A DNA stretch of 20,305 nucleotides from MED-G82 sp964342675 (GTDB taxonomy: Bacteria > Pseudomonadota > Gammaproteobacteria > Magnimaribacterales > D2472). The stretch is taken from assembly GCA_964342675.1 (NCBI GenBank), contig CAYFFR010000026.1, positions 1 through 20,305 on the forward strand, read 5' to 3'. The notes below the pieces were generated by a model. That model saw only the letters and a program-made list of their open reading frames with translations, did no database searches and was not told where the DNA came from. Position numbers and translations under genes: made by a program. Shown here one piece after another: positions 1-6,609 of this stretch (the first letter of the stretch is position 1; the number at the start of each line of letters is the position of its first letter).

Positions 1-758
1 GCAACAGCAGTTCCTCTATCATTATGAGGATGCAAAGAAACAAGTGTATCTTCTCTAAACTTTAACTCACGAATCATCCACTCAATCTGATCACCATAAA
101 TATTTGGTGTTGACATCTCTACAGTTGCTGGAAGATTAATGATAATTTTATGTTCAGAGCAAGGAATGAGTATTTCACTGACTTCATTACATACTTCAAC
201 AGCATAAGCTAATTCAGTTCCAGTAAAACTTTCAGGAGAATATTCAAAACGCCAGTCAGTGCTTGGATGATCAGAAGATAGTTTTTTAATTAGGTTTGCG
301 CCTTGTATTGCAATATCTTTAATACCTTTTTTATCTTGATTAAATACTACTTTTCTTTGAAGAGCTGATGTTGAGTTATAGAAATGAACTATTGCTTTAT
401 TAACACCTTTTAGTGATTCAAATGTTTTTTCAATGATATGTTCTCTAGCTTGGGTTAGGACCTGAATTGTTACGTCAGAAGGAATTTTTTTATTTTCAAT
501 TAGGTATCTAACAAAATCATAATCTGTTTGAGATGCAGCTGGAAAACCAATCTCAATCTCTTTAAAACCAAGATCGCATAATAATTGAAACATTCTTTTC
601 TTTTTTTCAGCACCCATTGGCTCAATCAATGCTTGGTTCCCATCTCTTAAATCCACAGAGCACCAAATTGGAGTTTTATTTATTTTTTTATTTGGCCAGG
701 ACCTATCTTCCAAATTAATTGGCTCGAATGATTTGTATTTTTTTGCAATATCTTTCAT
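1..758 (-). CDS. leuA: 2-isopropylmalate synthase, 5' part (runs off left edge)
   Basis: LeuA condenses acetyl-CoA with 2-oxoisovalerate, the first committed step of leucine synthesis in the cytoplasm. I translated the minus strand from the ATG at 758-756 and got 252 codons with no stop before the window edge, so the C-terminal half, including the leucine-sensing regulatory domain, lies outside. The visible part is the TIM-barrel (DRE-TIM) domain. It has WCSVDLRDGNQALIEPM at residues 32-48, with the metal-binding aspartate and catalytic arginine, then EIGFPAASQTDYDFV at 69-83 and SLHPHNDRGTAVA near residues 241-253, with metal-binding histidines. These strings, and DRSWP near residue 18, fit the long LeuA form seen in actinobacteria and many proteobacteria rather than the shorter E. 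coli type. No Shine-Dalgarno sequence precedes the start. The start lies only 10 bp from the divergent holD start. Confidence 0.93.
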   Translation of the reverse strand, partial: MKDIAKKYKSFEPINLEDRSWPNKKINKTPIWCSVDLRDGNQALIEPMGAEKKKRMFQLLCDLGFKEIEIGFPAASQTDYDFVRYLIENKKIPSDVTIQVLTQAREHIIEKTFESLKGVNKAIVHFYNSTSALQRKVVFNQDKKGIKDIAIQGANLIKKLSSDHPSTDWRFEYSPESFTGTELAYAVEVCNEVSEILIPCSEHKIIINLPATVEMSTPNIYGDQIEWMIRELKFREDTLVSLHPHNDRGTAV

Positions 759-768
759 TATCTATTTT

Positions 769-1212
769 ATGTTTTCATCAATTAATAATAGAACTAAATA
801 TATTCTTTCAAAGCTGGGTTATTTTGCATATTCTGAGACATTACAACATACCAACCTTAATCAACCTCTTCTTTACACAAGGAGAAGAGGGGCTATTCTA
901 ACACTACATTCTAATTCTATGGACTTTTACTCAGAGAATGAAATAGATTTACTAAGTAAAATAGAACTTTCTGTTTTAAGCAAAGATGAGGATATTAAGT
1001 TAGACAACTTCTTATTATCAAATAAAGACTTAGCATCTAACTCAATTCATCAATTACAAACTGCAAAGCTGATTATTAACTTTACTGACATAGAGTTTGA
1101 TCTTCAAAAGAATTCTATTAAAGCTCCAAGCCTTAAGTTATTGTTTGATAATCCAGTCATGAAGAAGAAACTATGGCAGGAGATGAAAATAATACTTGAC
1201 GAATCTAATTAA
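769..1212 (+). CDS. holD: Divergent DNA polymerase III psi subunit (HolD-like)
   Basis: Psi links chi (HolC) to the clamp loader of the replicase. Three things support the call. First, the gene lies just before rimI and overlaps it, as holD does in enterics. Second, the C-terminal stretch APSLKLLFDNPVMKKKLW (residues 119-136) matches the SPALTDLRANPTARAALW region of E. coli psi as I remember it. Third, residues 12-17 (ILSKLG) followed by an aromatic residue resemble the N-terminal chi-binding peptide (QLQQLGITQW). From ATG 769 the protein is 147 aa, against 137 in E. coli. The frame is open up to an earlier ATG at 733, but that would overlap leuA. An internal ATG at 919 would give only 97 aa and lose the chi-binding part. 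No start has a good ribosome-binding site. The family is fast-evolving and identity is low, so the name rests on synteny plus short motifs. Confidence 0.68.
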   Translation: MFSSINNRTKYILSKLGYFAYSETLQHTNLNQPLLYTRRRGAILTLHSNSMDFYSENEIDLLSKIELSVLSKDEDIKLDNFLLSNKDLASNSIHQLQTAKLIINFTDIEFDLQKNSIKAPSLKLLFDNPVMKKKLWQEMKIILDESN

Positions 1213-1639
1213 TACTAGGCTAGGAAAAAAAGATGATCTCAATAACCTGATGGTGATTGAGAAGGCAACCAATATAAAACCTTGGTCCATCCAACAGATG
1301 GAATCGTCATTTGATGTTGGTCATACATGTCTAGTGATTGAAGATACAAATATAAAAGGCTTCTTAATTTATGGTTTAGCATTTCCAGAAGCTCATTTGC
1401 TTAATATAGCTATTCATCCTCACTATCAAGATATAGGTATCGGTTCACAGCTTATGGATCATTTTATTAACCAATTAAAAGTCATCGGTTCAAACTTAAT
1501 AACACTTGAAGTCAGGGTATCTAATACTAATGCAATCAAGTTTTATAAAAAATATGGCTTTCATGAAGATGCTATTAGACAAGATTATTATAGCGACCCA
1601 TTTAAAGAAGATGCTTTATTAATGAGTTTACGTATTTGA
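1196..1639 (+). CDS. rimI: Ribosomal protein S18-alanine N-acetyltransferase (GNAT)
   Basis: RimI acetylates the N-terminal alanine of ribosomal protein S18 using acetyl-CoA. The 147-aa product is a single GNAT domain. The acetyl-CoA pyrophosphate loop is QDIGIGS (residues 78-84, after NIAIHPHY). It is followed by TLEVRVSNTNAIKFYKKYGF (103-122), which holds the equivalents of the E. coli catalytic Glu103 and Tyr115 at Glu105 and Tyr117. The C-terminal LLMSLRI is also typical. The start must be TTG at 1196: an in-frame stop lies at 1190-1192, and the next ATG (1250) would remove the first beta strand. AGGAG at 1178-1182 sits 13 nt upstream. The gene overlaps holD by 17 bp, implying translational coupling. 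It ends 4 bp from the convergent peroxidase gene. The GNAT class is certain; RimI specificity follows from sequence pattern and the holD neighbour. Confidence 0.88.
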   Translation: MTNLINTRLGKKDDLNNLMVIEKATNIKPWSIQQMESSFDVGHTCLVIEDTNIKGFLIYGLAFPEAHLLNIAIHPHYQDIGIGSQLMDHFINQLKVIGSNLITLEVRVSNTNAIKFYKKYGFHEDAIRQDYYSDPFKEDALLMSLRI

Positions 1640-1643
1640 GATC

Positions 1644-2123
1644 TTATAACTGAGACTGAATGAAATCTTCTACCAATTTCATATTATCTTTTGGTGCAAA
1701 CCTTTTAACTACTTCACCATTTCTATCTACAACAAACTTTGTAAAGTTCCATTTAATCGATTCTGAGCCAAGCACACCTTTTGCAGATTTTTTTAAATGT
1801 TTAAATAAAGGGTTAGCATCCTTACCATTAACTTTTATTTTATCGAAGATCTTAAAGCTAACACCATAATTTAAATCACAGAATGACTTAATTTCTTCAT
1901 TGGAACCTGATTCTTGTTTTCCAAACTGATTACAAGGAAAGCCTAGGATTTCAAGCCCCTTGCTGTGGTAATTCTCATACATCTCTTGAAGAGCTTTATA
2001 TTGTGGTGTAAAACCACATTTACTTGCCACATTTACGATCAATAAAACCTTATCTTCATAATCCTTCATATCGATTGAATTTAAGTCAATGTCATTAACT
2101 TGGTACTCATATATACTCTTCAC
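1644..2123 (-). CDS. Glutathione peroxidase family thiol peroxidase (Cys type)
   Basis: This enzyme reduces hydrogen peroxide or lipid hydroperoxides in the cytoplasm. The 159-aa protein is full length for the family. It has NVASKCGFT with peroxidatic Cys36, LGFPCNQFGKQE (residues 60-71) with the conserved Gln66, and KWNFTKF (124-130) with Trp125 and Asn126, which completes the catalytic tetrad. Cys replaces selenocysteine. A second cysteine at 82 (FCDLNYGVSF) occupies the resolving-cysteine position of yeast Gpx3 (Cys36/Cys82), so thioredoxin rather than glutathione is the likely reductant. No signal peptide is present. The start is GTG at 2123-2121, supported by a clear GGGAG (2135-2131, minus strand) at good spacing. 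It is divergent from the 2161 gene, with 37 bp between them. BtuE and GpxA labels are both possible, so no symbol is given. Confidence 0.92.
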   Translation of the reverse strand: MKSIYEYQVNDIDLNSIDMKDYEDKVLLIVNVASKCGFTPQYKALQEMYENYHSKGLEILGFPCNQFGKQESGSNEEIKSFCDLNYGVSFKIFDKIKVNGKDANPLFKHLKKSAKGVLGSESIKWNFTKFVVDRNGEVVKRFAPKDNMKLVEDFIQSQL

Positions 2124-2160
2124 AATAATTCTCCCTTAAGATAGTGTATTAATTCATATT

Positions 2161-3483
2161 ATGACAAATAATTATAAATTTTATTGGAAAAGTTTTTCTG
2201 AGTTAACCGCAACAGAGCTATATTCAATCCTCCATTTAAGAGAACAAGTTTTTATATTAGAGCAGGATTGTGCATATATTGATGCTGATAATTCTGATCA
2301 GCATTGCCTACATTTATTAGCCTTTCAAGGAAATAATTTATGTGGTTATTTAAGATTAGCAAAACCAGGAATTAAATATCATGGTCCATCCTTAGGAAGG
2401 ATAGTTACTTCTCAAGATCATAGAGGGGTAGGATTAGGACATGCTCTGATTCAAGAGGGCATTAAGAAGATCGCTTATAAATTTCCTAATCAACTTATTA
2501 CAATCTCAGCCCAAAACAGATTAGCAGGATATTATACAAGAATTGGATTTAAATCTGAGGGCGAAGTCTATTTAGAAGATGGGATTGAGCACATAAAAAT
2601 GGTAATTAATCCAGTAATTAAGTATAAATTTAAGGATAAACTTAAAGCAAACTTACACAGACCAAATATTTTTTTCGTTCTTGGTTTAATAATTGGTGGA
2701 TTATTAATCTTTGATGCTTTTATAAAAGACTTTGAAACAGACGCTTTAAGTTGGGTGGCTAAGATTGATAATAACTATATAAGCAGATCTAAGTTCAATA
2801 AATATCTAGATAGCATTGATCAAACTAGACGATCTGGACTATTAGAGAATGATCCAGATATTGTTTTGGAACGAATGATCGATGAAGAACTAATTATTCA
2901 AAGAGCAATAGACATTGGGTTATTAGAGAATGACAGCCAATTAAGAAGTATGATTATTCAAAAAATGATCGAATCTATTTTAGTGGAAATAGAATCATTT
3001 AAATTCTCTGATGATGATTTATTAGATTTTTATAATCAGAACTCAGAATTTTTTTCTTCTTCTCCAAAACTCAGATTGATCAAACTTTCTTTTGATATTA
3101 ATGATCGTGATAAAGCTATTCTTGCATTAGAGTTTATTAAAAATGGTAATTTAGAAGGAGCTAATTTTTTATCAAAACAAGATGTAATAAAGTTACCAAA
3201 TACACTACTCCCATCAACTAAAGTTAGGGAATATATAGGACCAACTTTAACTGAGATAGCTTTAAGTTTAAATAAGGGGGGCGTCAGTGAAATCATTGAT
3301 ACCGATACAACATTGTCTATTCTTATACTCCTCGATAAACAAGAGGCTTTGGTACCTCCATTTGATGAAATTATGGAACAAGTAGAAACAGAGTTTTTAA
3401 AAAGAAAAGGTGATGAGCTATTAGAAGATTACTTAAACAACCTTAGAAATTGGTACGATGTTATTAAGACTAAGAACTTATAG
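2161..3483 (+). CDS. ElaA-type acetyltransferase fused via one TM helix to a parvulin-like (PpiC) domain
   Basis: The 440-aa product is a two-part protein. Residues 1-150 align throughout with E. coli ElaA (153 aa, GNAT): LREQVFILEQDCAYID (26-41), GRIVTSQDHRGVGLGHAL (79-96, acetyl-CoA loop), YYTRIGF (124-130) and VYLEDGIEHIKM (136-147). A basic linker (152-167) leads to a membrane helix at about 169-188. A soluble part resembling SurA N-domain/PpiC proteins follows: a helical region (205-300), then a parvulin-like segment (303-395) ending in LNKGGVSEIIDTDTTLSILILLDK. Charge bias predicts the acetyltransferase in the cytoplasm and the C-terminal part in the periplasm. The usual GGDLGW-like parvulin motif is absent, so isomerase activity is doubtful. 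An internal ATG at 2599 could give a separate 294-aa parvulin-like protein. The next gene overlaps by 26 bp. The acetyltransferase substrate is unknown. Confidence 0.8.
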   Translation: MTNNYKFYWKSFSELTATELYSILHLREQVFILEQDCAYIDADNSDQHCLHLLAFQGNNLCGYLRLAKPGIKYHGPSLGRIVTSQDHRGVGLGHALIQEGIKKIAYKFPNQLITISAQNRLAGYYTRIGFKSEGEVYLEDGIEHIKMVINPVIKYKFKDKLKANLHRPNIFFVLGLIIGGLLIFDAFIKDFETDALSWVAKIDNNYISRSKFNKYLDSIDQTRRSGLLENDPDIVLERMIDEELIIQRAIDIGLLENDSQLRSMIIQKMIESILVEIESFKFSDDDLLDFYNQNSEFFSSSPKLRLIKLSFDINDRDKAILALEFIKNGNLEGANFLSKQDVIKLPNTLLPSTKVREYIGPTLTEIALSLNKGGVSEIIDTDTTLSILILLDKQEALVPPFDEIMEQVETEFLKRKGDELLEDYLNNLRNWYDVIKTKNL

Positions 3484-4657
3484 AAAAAGCATATATCTGC
3501 TTTGCATAGTTTTTCTTGCAATATCGCTTTATAGCCATAGCAGAAGTGAATCATACTCTAGAATTGATCTTGCACTTGAAGATTCAATATACATAGTATC
3601 CTTATCAGGCAATATTAGAAGTGATGTTTTTAATAATCTTCCTAGAGCCCAATCTTTTAAAAATATAGGACAACTGCAAGACTACTTAATTGGTAATATA
3701 AATTTTCCTAACCACTGCAAGATAGCTGATGCACCAAATATCATTAATAATGAATCTGCTGGCTTTATAAAATTTAACATAAATTACATATGCGAAGATT
3801 ACCCCAGTTTTGTGGCAATAAGCTTATTCCAAGATTTAGGTATTAATCATAATCATATTGCTCGATTTTATTTTCAAAAAGAATTAATTAATGAAAGCAT
3901 CATTAGCAATGCATCTCAAACAATCAATTTAGAGAATGAGACAGGAATAGAAAGGACTAGCTCTTTTAACAATTTTTTTTGGCTTGGATTAAAGCATATT
4001 TTATCTGGTTTGGATCACTTAACATTTCTATTAGGCTTAGTCTTATTATTTATTGGGAGAAGTCTAGTGATTGCAATAACAGGCTTTACTATTGGCCACT
4101 CAATTACTCTAGGTTTGGGCTCAATGGGTATTTTGATAGTTGATATAACTATCGTTGAGATGCTAATTGGCTTCTCTATTTTAACTCTAGCCCTTGAAAG
4201 TATTGCACGACAAAGCCCAAGCTTTCTCAATTCAAATCTATTTATATTAAGTTTTTTGATTATTGGTGGTTTGATTCTATTCTTTGGAGCAAGATTCTAT
4301 TTGCTAACTGGTTTAGCATTATTTCTATGGGGGTATCTTAATCTTATTAAACAATCTTCTAATAATTATATTCCTCAGATAATCACAATCTTTTTTGGGT
4401 TAATTCATGGTCTTGGGTTTGCTTCAAATTTAGCGCAGAATAATCTTATACAAGATCAGATCATTGTTTTAATATTAGGTTTTAACTTAGGTATAGAGGC
4501 TGGCCAGATATTTATTGCTTTCATCATGATTATCTTATTATGGATCATTAAGACTCTTTTTAAAGAAAGTTATCATTTATTTGTTATAAGGAGTATGAGC
4601 ACGGTATTAGTTTCTGCTGGTCTATTTTGGTTTGTAACTCGCTCTATTATGTTATGA
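3458..4657 (+). CDS. HupE/UreJ-family membrane protein
   Basis: The 399-aa protein has an N-terminal signal-like hydrophobic segment (residues 12-26). A soluble, probably periplasmic domain of about 140 aa follows (30-170). A C-terminal block of about seven membrane helices (from about 173) matches the HupE/UreJ_2 family. Family hallmarks are all present: GLKHILSGLDHLTFLLG (177-193), FTIGHSITL (210-218), FFGLIHGLGFA (312-322) and FNLGIEAGQ (342-350). His180, Asp186, His187, His214, His317 and Glu347 lie in or beside the helices and are plausible metal ligands. HupE and UreJ relatives are proposed nickel or metal permeases, but members with this large N-terminal domain have no assigned substrate. 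No hydrogenase or urease gene is in the window, so a nickel role is not supported here. The start overlaps the upstream fusion gene by 26 bp and the stop overlaps the next start as ATGA, indicating one operon. Confidence 0.87.
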   Translation: MLLRLRTYRKSIYLLCIVFLAISLYSHSRSESYSRIDLALEDSIYIVSLSGNIRSDVFNNLPRAQSFKNIGQLQDYLIGNINFPNHCKIADAPNIINNESAGFIKFNINYICEDYPSFVAISLFQDLGINHNHIARFYFQKELINESIISNASQTINLENETGIERTSSFNNFFWLGLKHILSGLDHLTFLLGLVLLFIGRSLVIAITGFTIGHSITLGLGSMGILIVDITIVEMLIGFSILTLALESIARQSPSFLNSNLFILSFLIIGGLILFFGARFYLLTGLALFLWGYLNLIKQSSNNYIPQIITIFFGLIHGLGFASNLAQNNLIQDQIIVLILGFNLGIEAGQIFIAFIMIILLWIIKTLFKESYHLFVIRSMSTVLVSAGLFWFVTRSIML

Positions 4658-5520
4658 AATTTGCTATCCCTTTATCTATGCTACCAATGGAAGAGTTGTT
4701 GCCATTAACTCTTGCTGCCGAGGAAGAAGGATTTAATTCAGTAGCTGTTTCTGACCATTTAATCCACCCAGCAACATTTTCAGTACCATATCCTTATACA
4801 GAGGATGGGAGAGTGAGATGGGAACCAGGAACGGACTGGCCTGATCCTATAACAACTTTATCTTTTTTAGCTGGCTCCACAAACGAAATAAATTTTTATA
4901 CCAGCGTGTATGTACTACCCTCAAGAAATCCGATCAGAGCAGCAAAAGAGATATCAACTTTATCAAACTTATCTAAAGGTAGATTTAGCTTAGGTGTGGG
5001 AATGGGTTGGATGCCTGAAGAGTTCCAAGCAGGAGAGCAACCCTTTTCAATGAGAGGAAAAAGAGCAGATGAAATGCTTAAAATAATGAAGCTTTTGTGG
5101 GCTGGTGAAATGGTTCATTATGCAGGAGACTTCTTTTCTTTTGAAAGATTAGAGATGTTACCAAAACCAGATTATCATCTGCCAATTTATGTTGGTGGAT
5201 TCTCTGAACCAGCATTAGAAAGAGCGGCCAAGTATGATGGATGGATCTCAGATATGCACAGCCTTGATGAACTTGCTGATCTTATCAAAAAAATTTCTAA
5301 ATTAAGAGCGACTGTTGGAAATAGAAATGATTATGAAATCATTGCCTTTAGCTCTTGGGATGCATTTAGTTTTGATGGTTTTAAAAAAATGGAAGAAATA
5401 GGAGTTACTACTATTACAACATATCCATGGATGCTATATGGCATCACTAATGAAGCTTCTTTAGATAAGAAGATAGATGGCTTAAAAAAATTTTCTAGGA
5501 ATATTATCAATAAATTCTAG
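4654..5520 (+). CDS. Luciferase-like (LLM class) flavin/F420-dependent oxidoreductase
   Basis: The 288-aa protein is a complete bacterial luciferase-like TIM barrel. Characteristic parts are AAEEEGFNSVAVSDHLIHP (residues 21-39), the SVYVLPSRNPIRAAKEISTL segment (84-103), GRFSLGVGMGWMPEEF (109-124) and the IYVGGFSEPALERAAKYDGW stretch (178-197). The pattern resembles the F420-dependent LLM subgroup around mycobacterial Rv2161c, but FMN use cannot be excluded from sequence. The substrate is unknown. I chose the ATG at 4654 because it gives the family N-terminus MKFAIPLSML and forms an ATGA overlap with the hupE-like stop; an upstream in-frame TTG (4627) would add a non-homologous tail. It is the last gene of the fusion/HupE/LLM unit. 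An 83-bp gap separates it from astA. Confidence 0.88.
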   Translation: MKFAIPLSMLPMEELLPLTLAAEEEGFNSVAVSDHLIHPATFSVPYPYTEDGRVRWEPGTDWPDPITTLSFLAGSTNEINFYTSVYVLPSRNPIRAAKEISTLSNLSKGRFSLGVGMGWMPEEFQAGEQPFSMRGKRADEMLKIMKLLWAGEMVHYAGDFFSFERLEMLPKPDYHLPIYVGGFSEPALERAAKYDGWISDMHSLDELADLIKKISKLRATVGNRNDYEIIAFSSWDAFSFDGFKKMEEIGVTTITTYPWMLYGITNEASLDKKIDGLKKFSRNIINKF

Positions 5521-5603
5521 CTCAAGGTTGATTAGACAATGAATTATTCATCAAGCCCTCCTATAAGGGTATAGGCTGAGCATATATATCTTATAATACC
5601 CAT
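5521..5603 (+). promoter_or_regulatory. Intergenic region with astA promoter
   Basis: This 83-bp gap is one of the two longest non-coding stretches in the window. It contains a perfect -10 hexamer TATAAT at 5592-5597. That places the expected transcription start at about 5603-5604, which is the A of the astA ATG. No TTGACA-like -35 lies at 16-18 bp. A palindrome occupies that position instead (listed separately), which would fit an activator- or repressor-controlled promoter. No ribosome-binding site is seen. No T-run terminator follows the upstream oxidoreductase gene, so readthrough into astA is also possible. Confidence 0.5.
5560..5575. repeat. Perfect 6-bp inverted repeat, possible operator
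   Basis: CCTATA, a 4-nt spacer AGGG, then TATAGG form a 16-bp perfect palindrome. It ends 16 bp before the TATAAT box, covering the place where a -35 element should be. No T-tract follows on either strand, so a rho-independent terminator is unlikely. An operator for an ast regulator is the more likely reading, but this is inference from position only. Confidence 0.4.
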
Positions 5604-6605
5604 ATGCAAAGAGTCAGGTTAGTTAAAATTAATGATTTATCCCAACTATATGATTTGATAAATTCTGGTGGAAGCGGTCTAACAACCATGCCAAAGACAA
5701 AGAATGATCTTCGGTCTAGAATCCTATGGTCAGAAAATTCTTTATCAAAAAAATTTAAGAAACCCAACAATCATTCCTATCTTTTTATCCTAGAAGATAA
5801 AAAACGCATTATGGGAATATCCGCAATTTATACTTCGGTCTCAAAATCTAAGCCCTCAGTTTTTTTTAAAAGAAAAGAACTAGACTTTTATTCCAATTCA
5901 TTACAGATGAAGAAAACATTAGACGTATTTCAGTTAAGTTTTATCAGGAGGCCTTATACAGAGCTTGGAACCTTATTTGTAAACCCAAGATTTAGAGGTT
6001 ATGGGGGTGGAAAACTACTATCATTTTCAAGGTTTTTATTTATGTCATTAGCCAAAGAGCGTTTCGATCCAAAAATTTTTGTTGAAATAAGAGGGTATAA
6101 AGATAAAAGTGGAGTGACAACATTCTGGAAAGATTTTAGTAGTAATTTTTTTGATTTAGATTTCTTCGATGCAGATAGAATATCCTATATAGATAATTAT
6201 TTTATAGGCGAATGTATTCCAAGATTTCCCTTTTTAATCAGTTCATTACCTAAGAAAGTTCAAAATGTGATTGGCAAACCACATCCTTCTTCAAAATTAG
6301 CTTATAAGCTATTATTAGCACAAAATTTTTCTCCAAATAAATTAATAGATGTTTTAGATGGAGGACCATGTTTATCTGCAGACATTAAAAAAATACCTTT
6401 AATAAACAATCAGCAAGATCTATGTGTAAAAATAATAAACTACGTCCAAGGCAATTATAAAGGTCTTATCTTTACAAAAAACATTCAACAATTTTTTGCT
6501 ATTAGTACAGCATATGATTTAGATCAGAGGGGGAATATTTGTATCTCTAAAAATGCTGCAAATGCTTTAAATGTTTTATCTGGCGATACTGTAGGAATAG
6601 CTTAA
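5604..6605 (+). CDS. astA: Arginine N-succinyltransferase
   Basis: AstA transfers succinyl from succinyl-CoA to the alpha-amino group of arginine, the first step of the ammonia-producing arginine succinyltransferase (AST) pathway. The 333-aa protein (E. coli 344) aligns from end to end. Matching segments are VRLVKINDLSQLYDL at the N-terminus, SGGSGLTTMP (21-30), ELGTLFVNPRFRGYGGGKLLS (120-140), which covers the acyl-CoA site, VEIRG (160-164), TTFWKDF (172-178), VIGKPHPSS (222-230) and DGGPCL (252-257). The start ATG has no leader or ribosome-binding site (see promoter). astD follows after 4 bp. A single polypeptide is encoded, not the paired aruF/aruG type of Pseudomonas. Confidence 0.95.
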   Translation: MQRVRLVKINDLSQLYDLINSGGSGLTTMPKTKNDLRSRILWSENSLSKKFKKPNNHSYLFILEDKKRIMGISAIYTSVSKSKPSVFFKRKELDFYSNSLQMKKTLDVFQLSFIRRPYTELGTLFVNPRFRGYGGGKLLSFSRFLFMSLAKERFDPKIFVEIRGYKDKSGVTTFWKDFSSNFFDLDFFDADRISYIDNYFIGECIPRFPFLISSLPKKVQNVIGKPHPSSKLAYKLLLAQNFSPNKLIDVLDGGPCLSADIKKIPLINNQQDLCVKIINYVQGNYKGLIFTKNIQQFFAISTAYDLDQRGNICISKNAANALNVLSGDTVGIA

Positions 6606-6609
6606 ATAA

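Noticed and set aside
919..1212. Shorter 97-aa version of the gene before rimI
   Set aside because: The frame continues upstream to 769 with sequence resembling the chi-binding N-terminus and central part of psi, so the long form is preferred, though no ribosome-binding site decides it.
2599..3483. Separate parvulin gene starting at ATG 2599
   Set aside because: No ribosome-binding site and no stop between the ElaA part and the rest; the continuous frame is the simpler reading. Internal initiation remains possible and is noted under the gene.
4627..4653. TTG start extending the luciferase-like protein by 9 residues
   Set aside because: The added residues are inside the HupE-like gene and do not match the family. 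ATG 4654 gives the usual N-terminus and an ATGA overlap.
5560..5575. Palindrome as a rho-independent terminator for the upstream oxidoreductase operon
   Set aside because: No T-tract follows on either strand, and the position relative to TATAAT fits an operator better.
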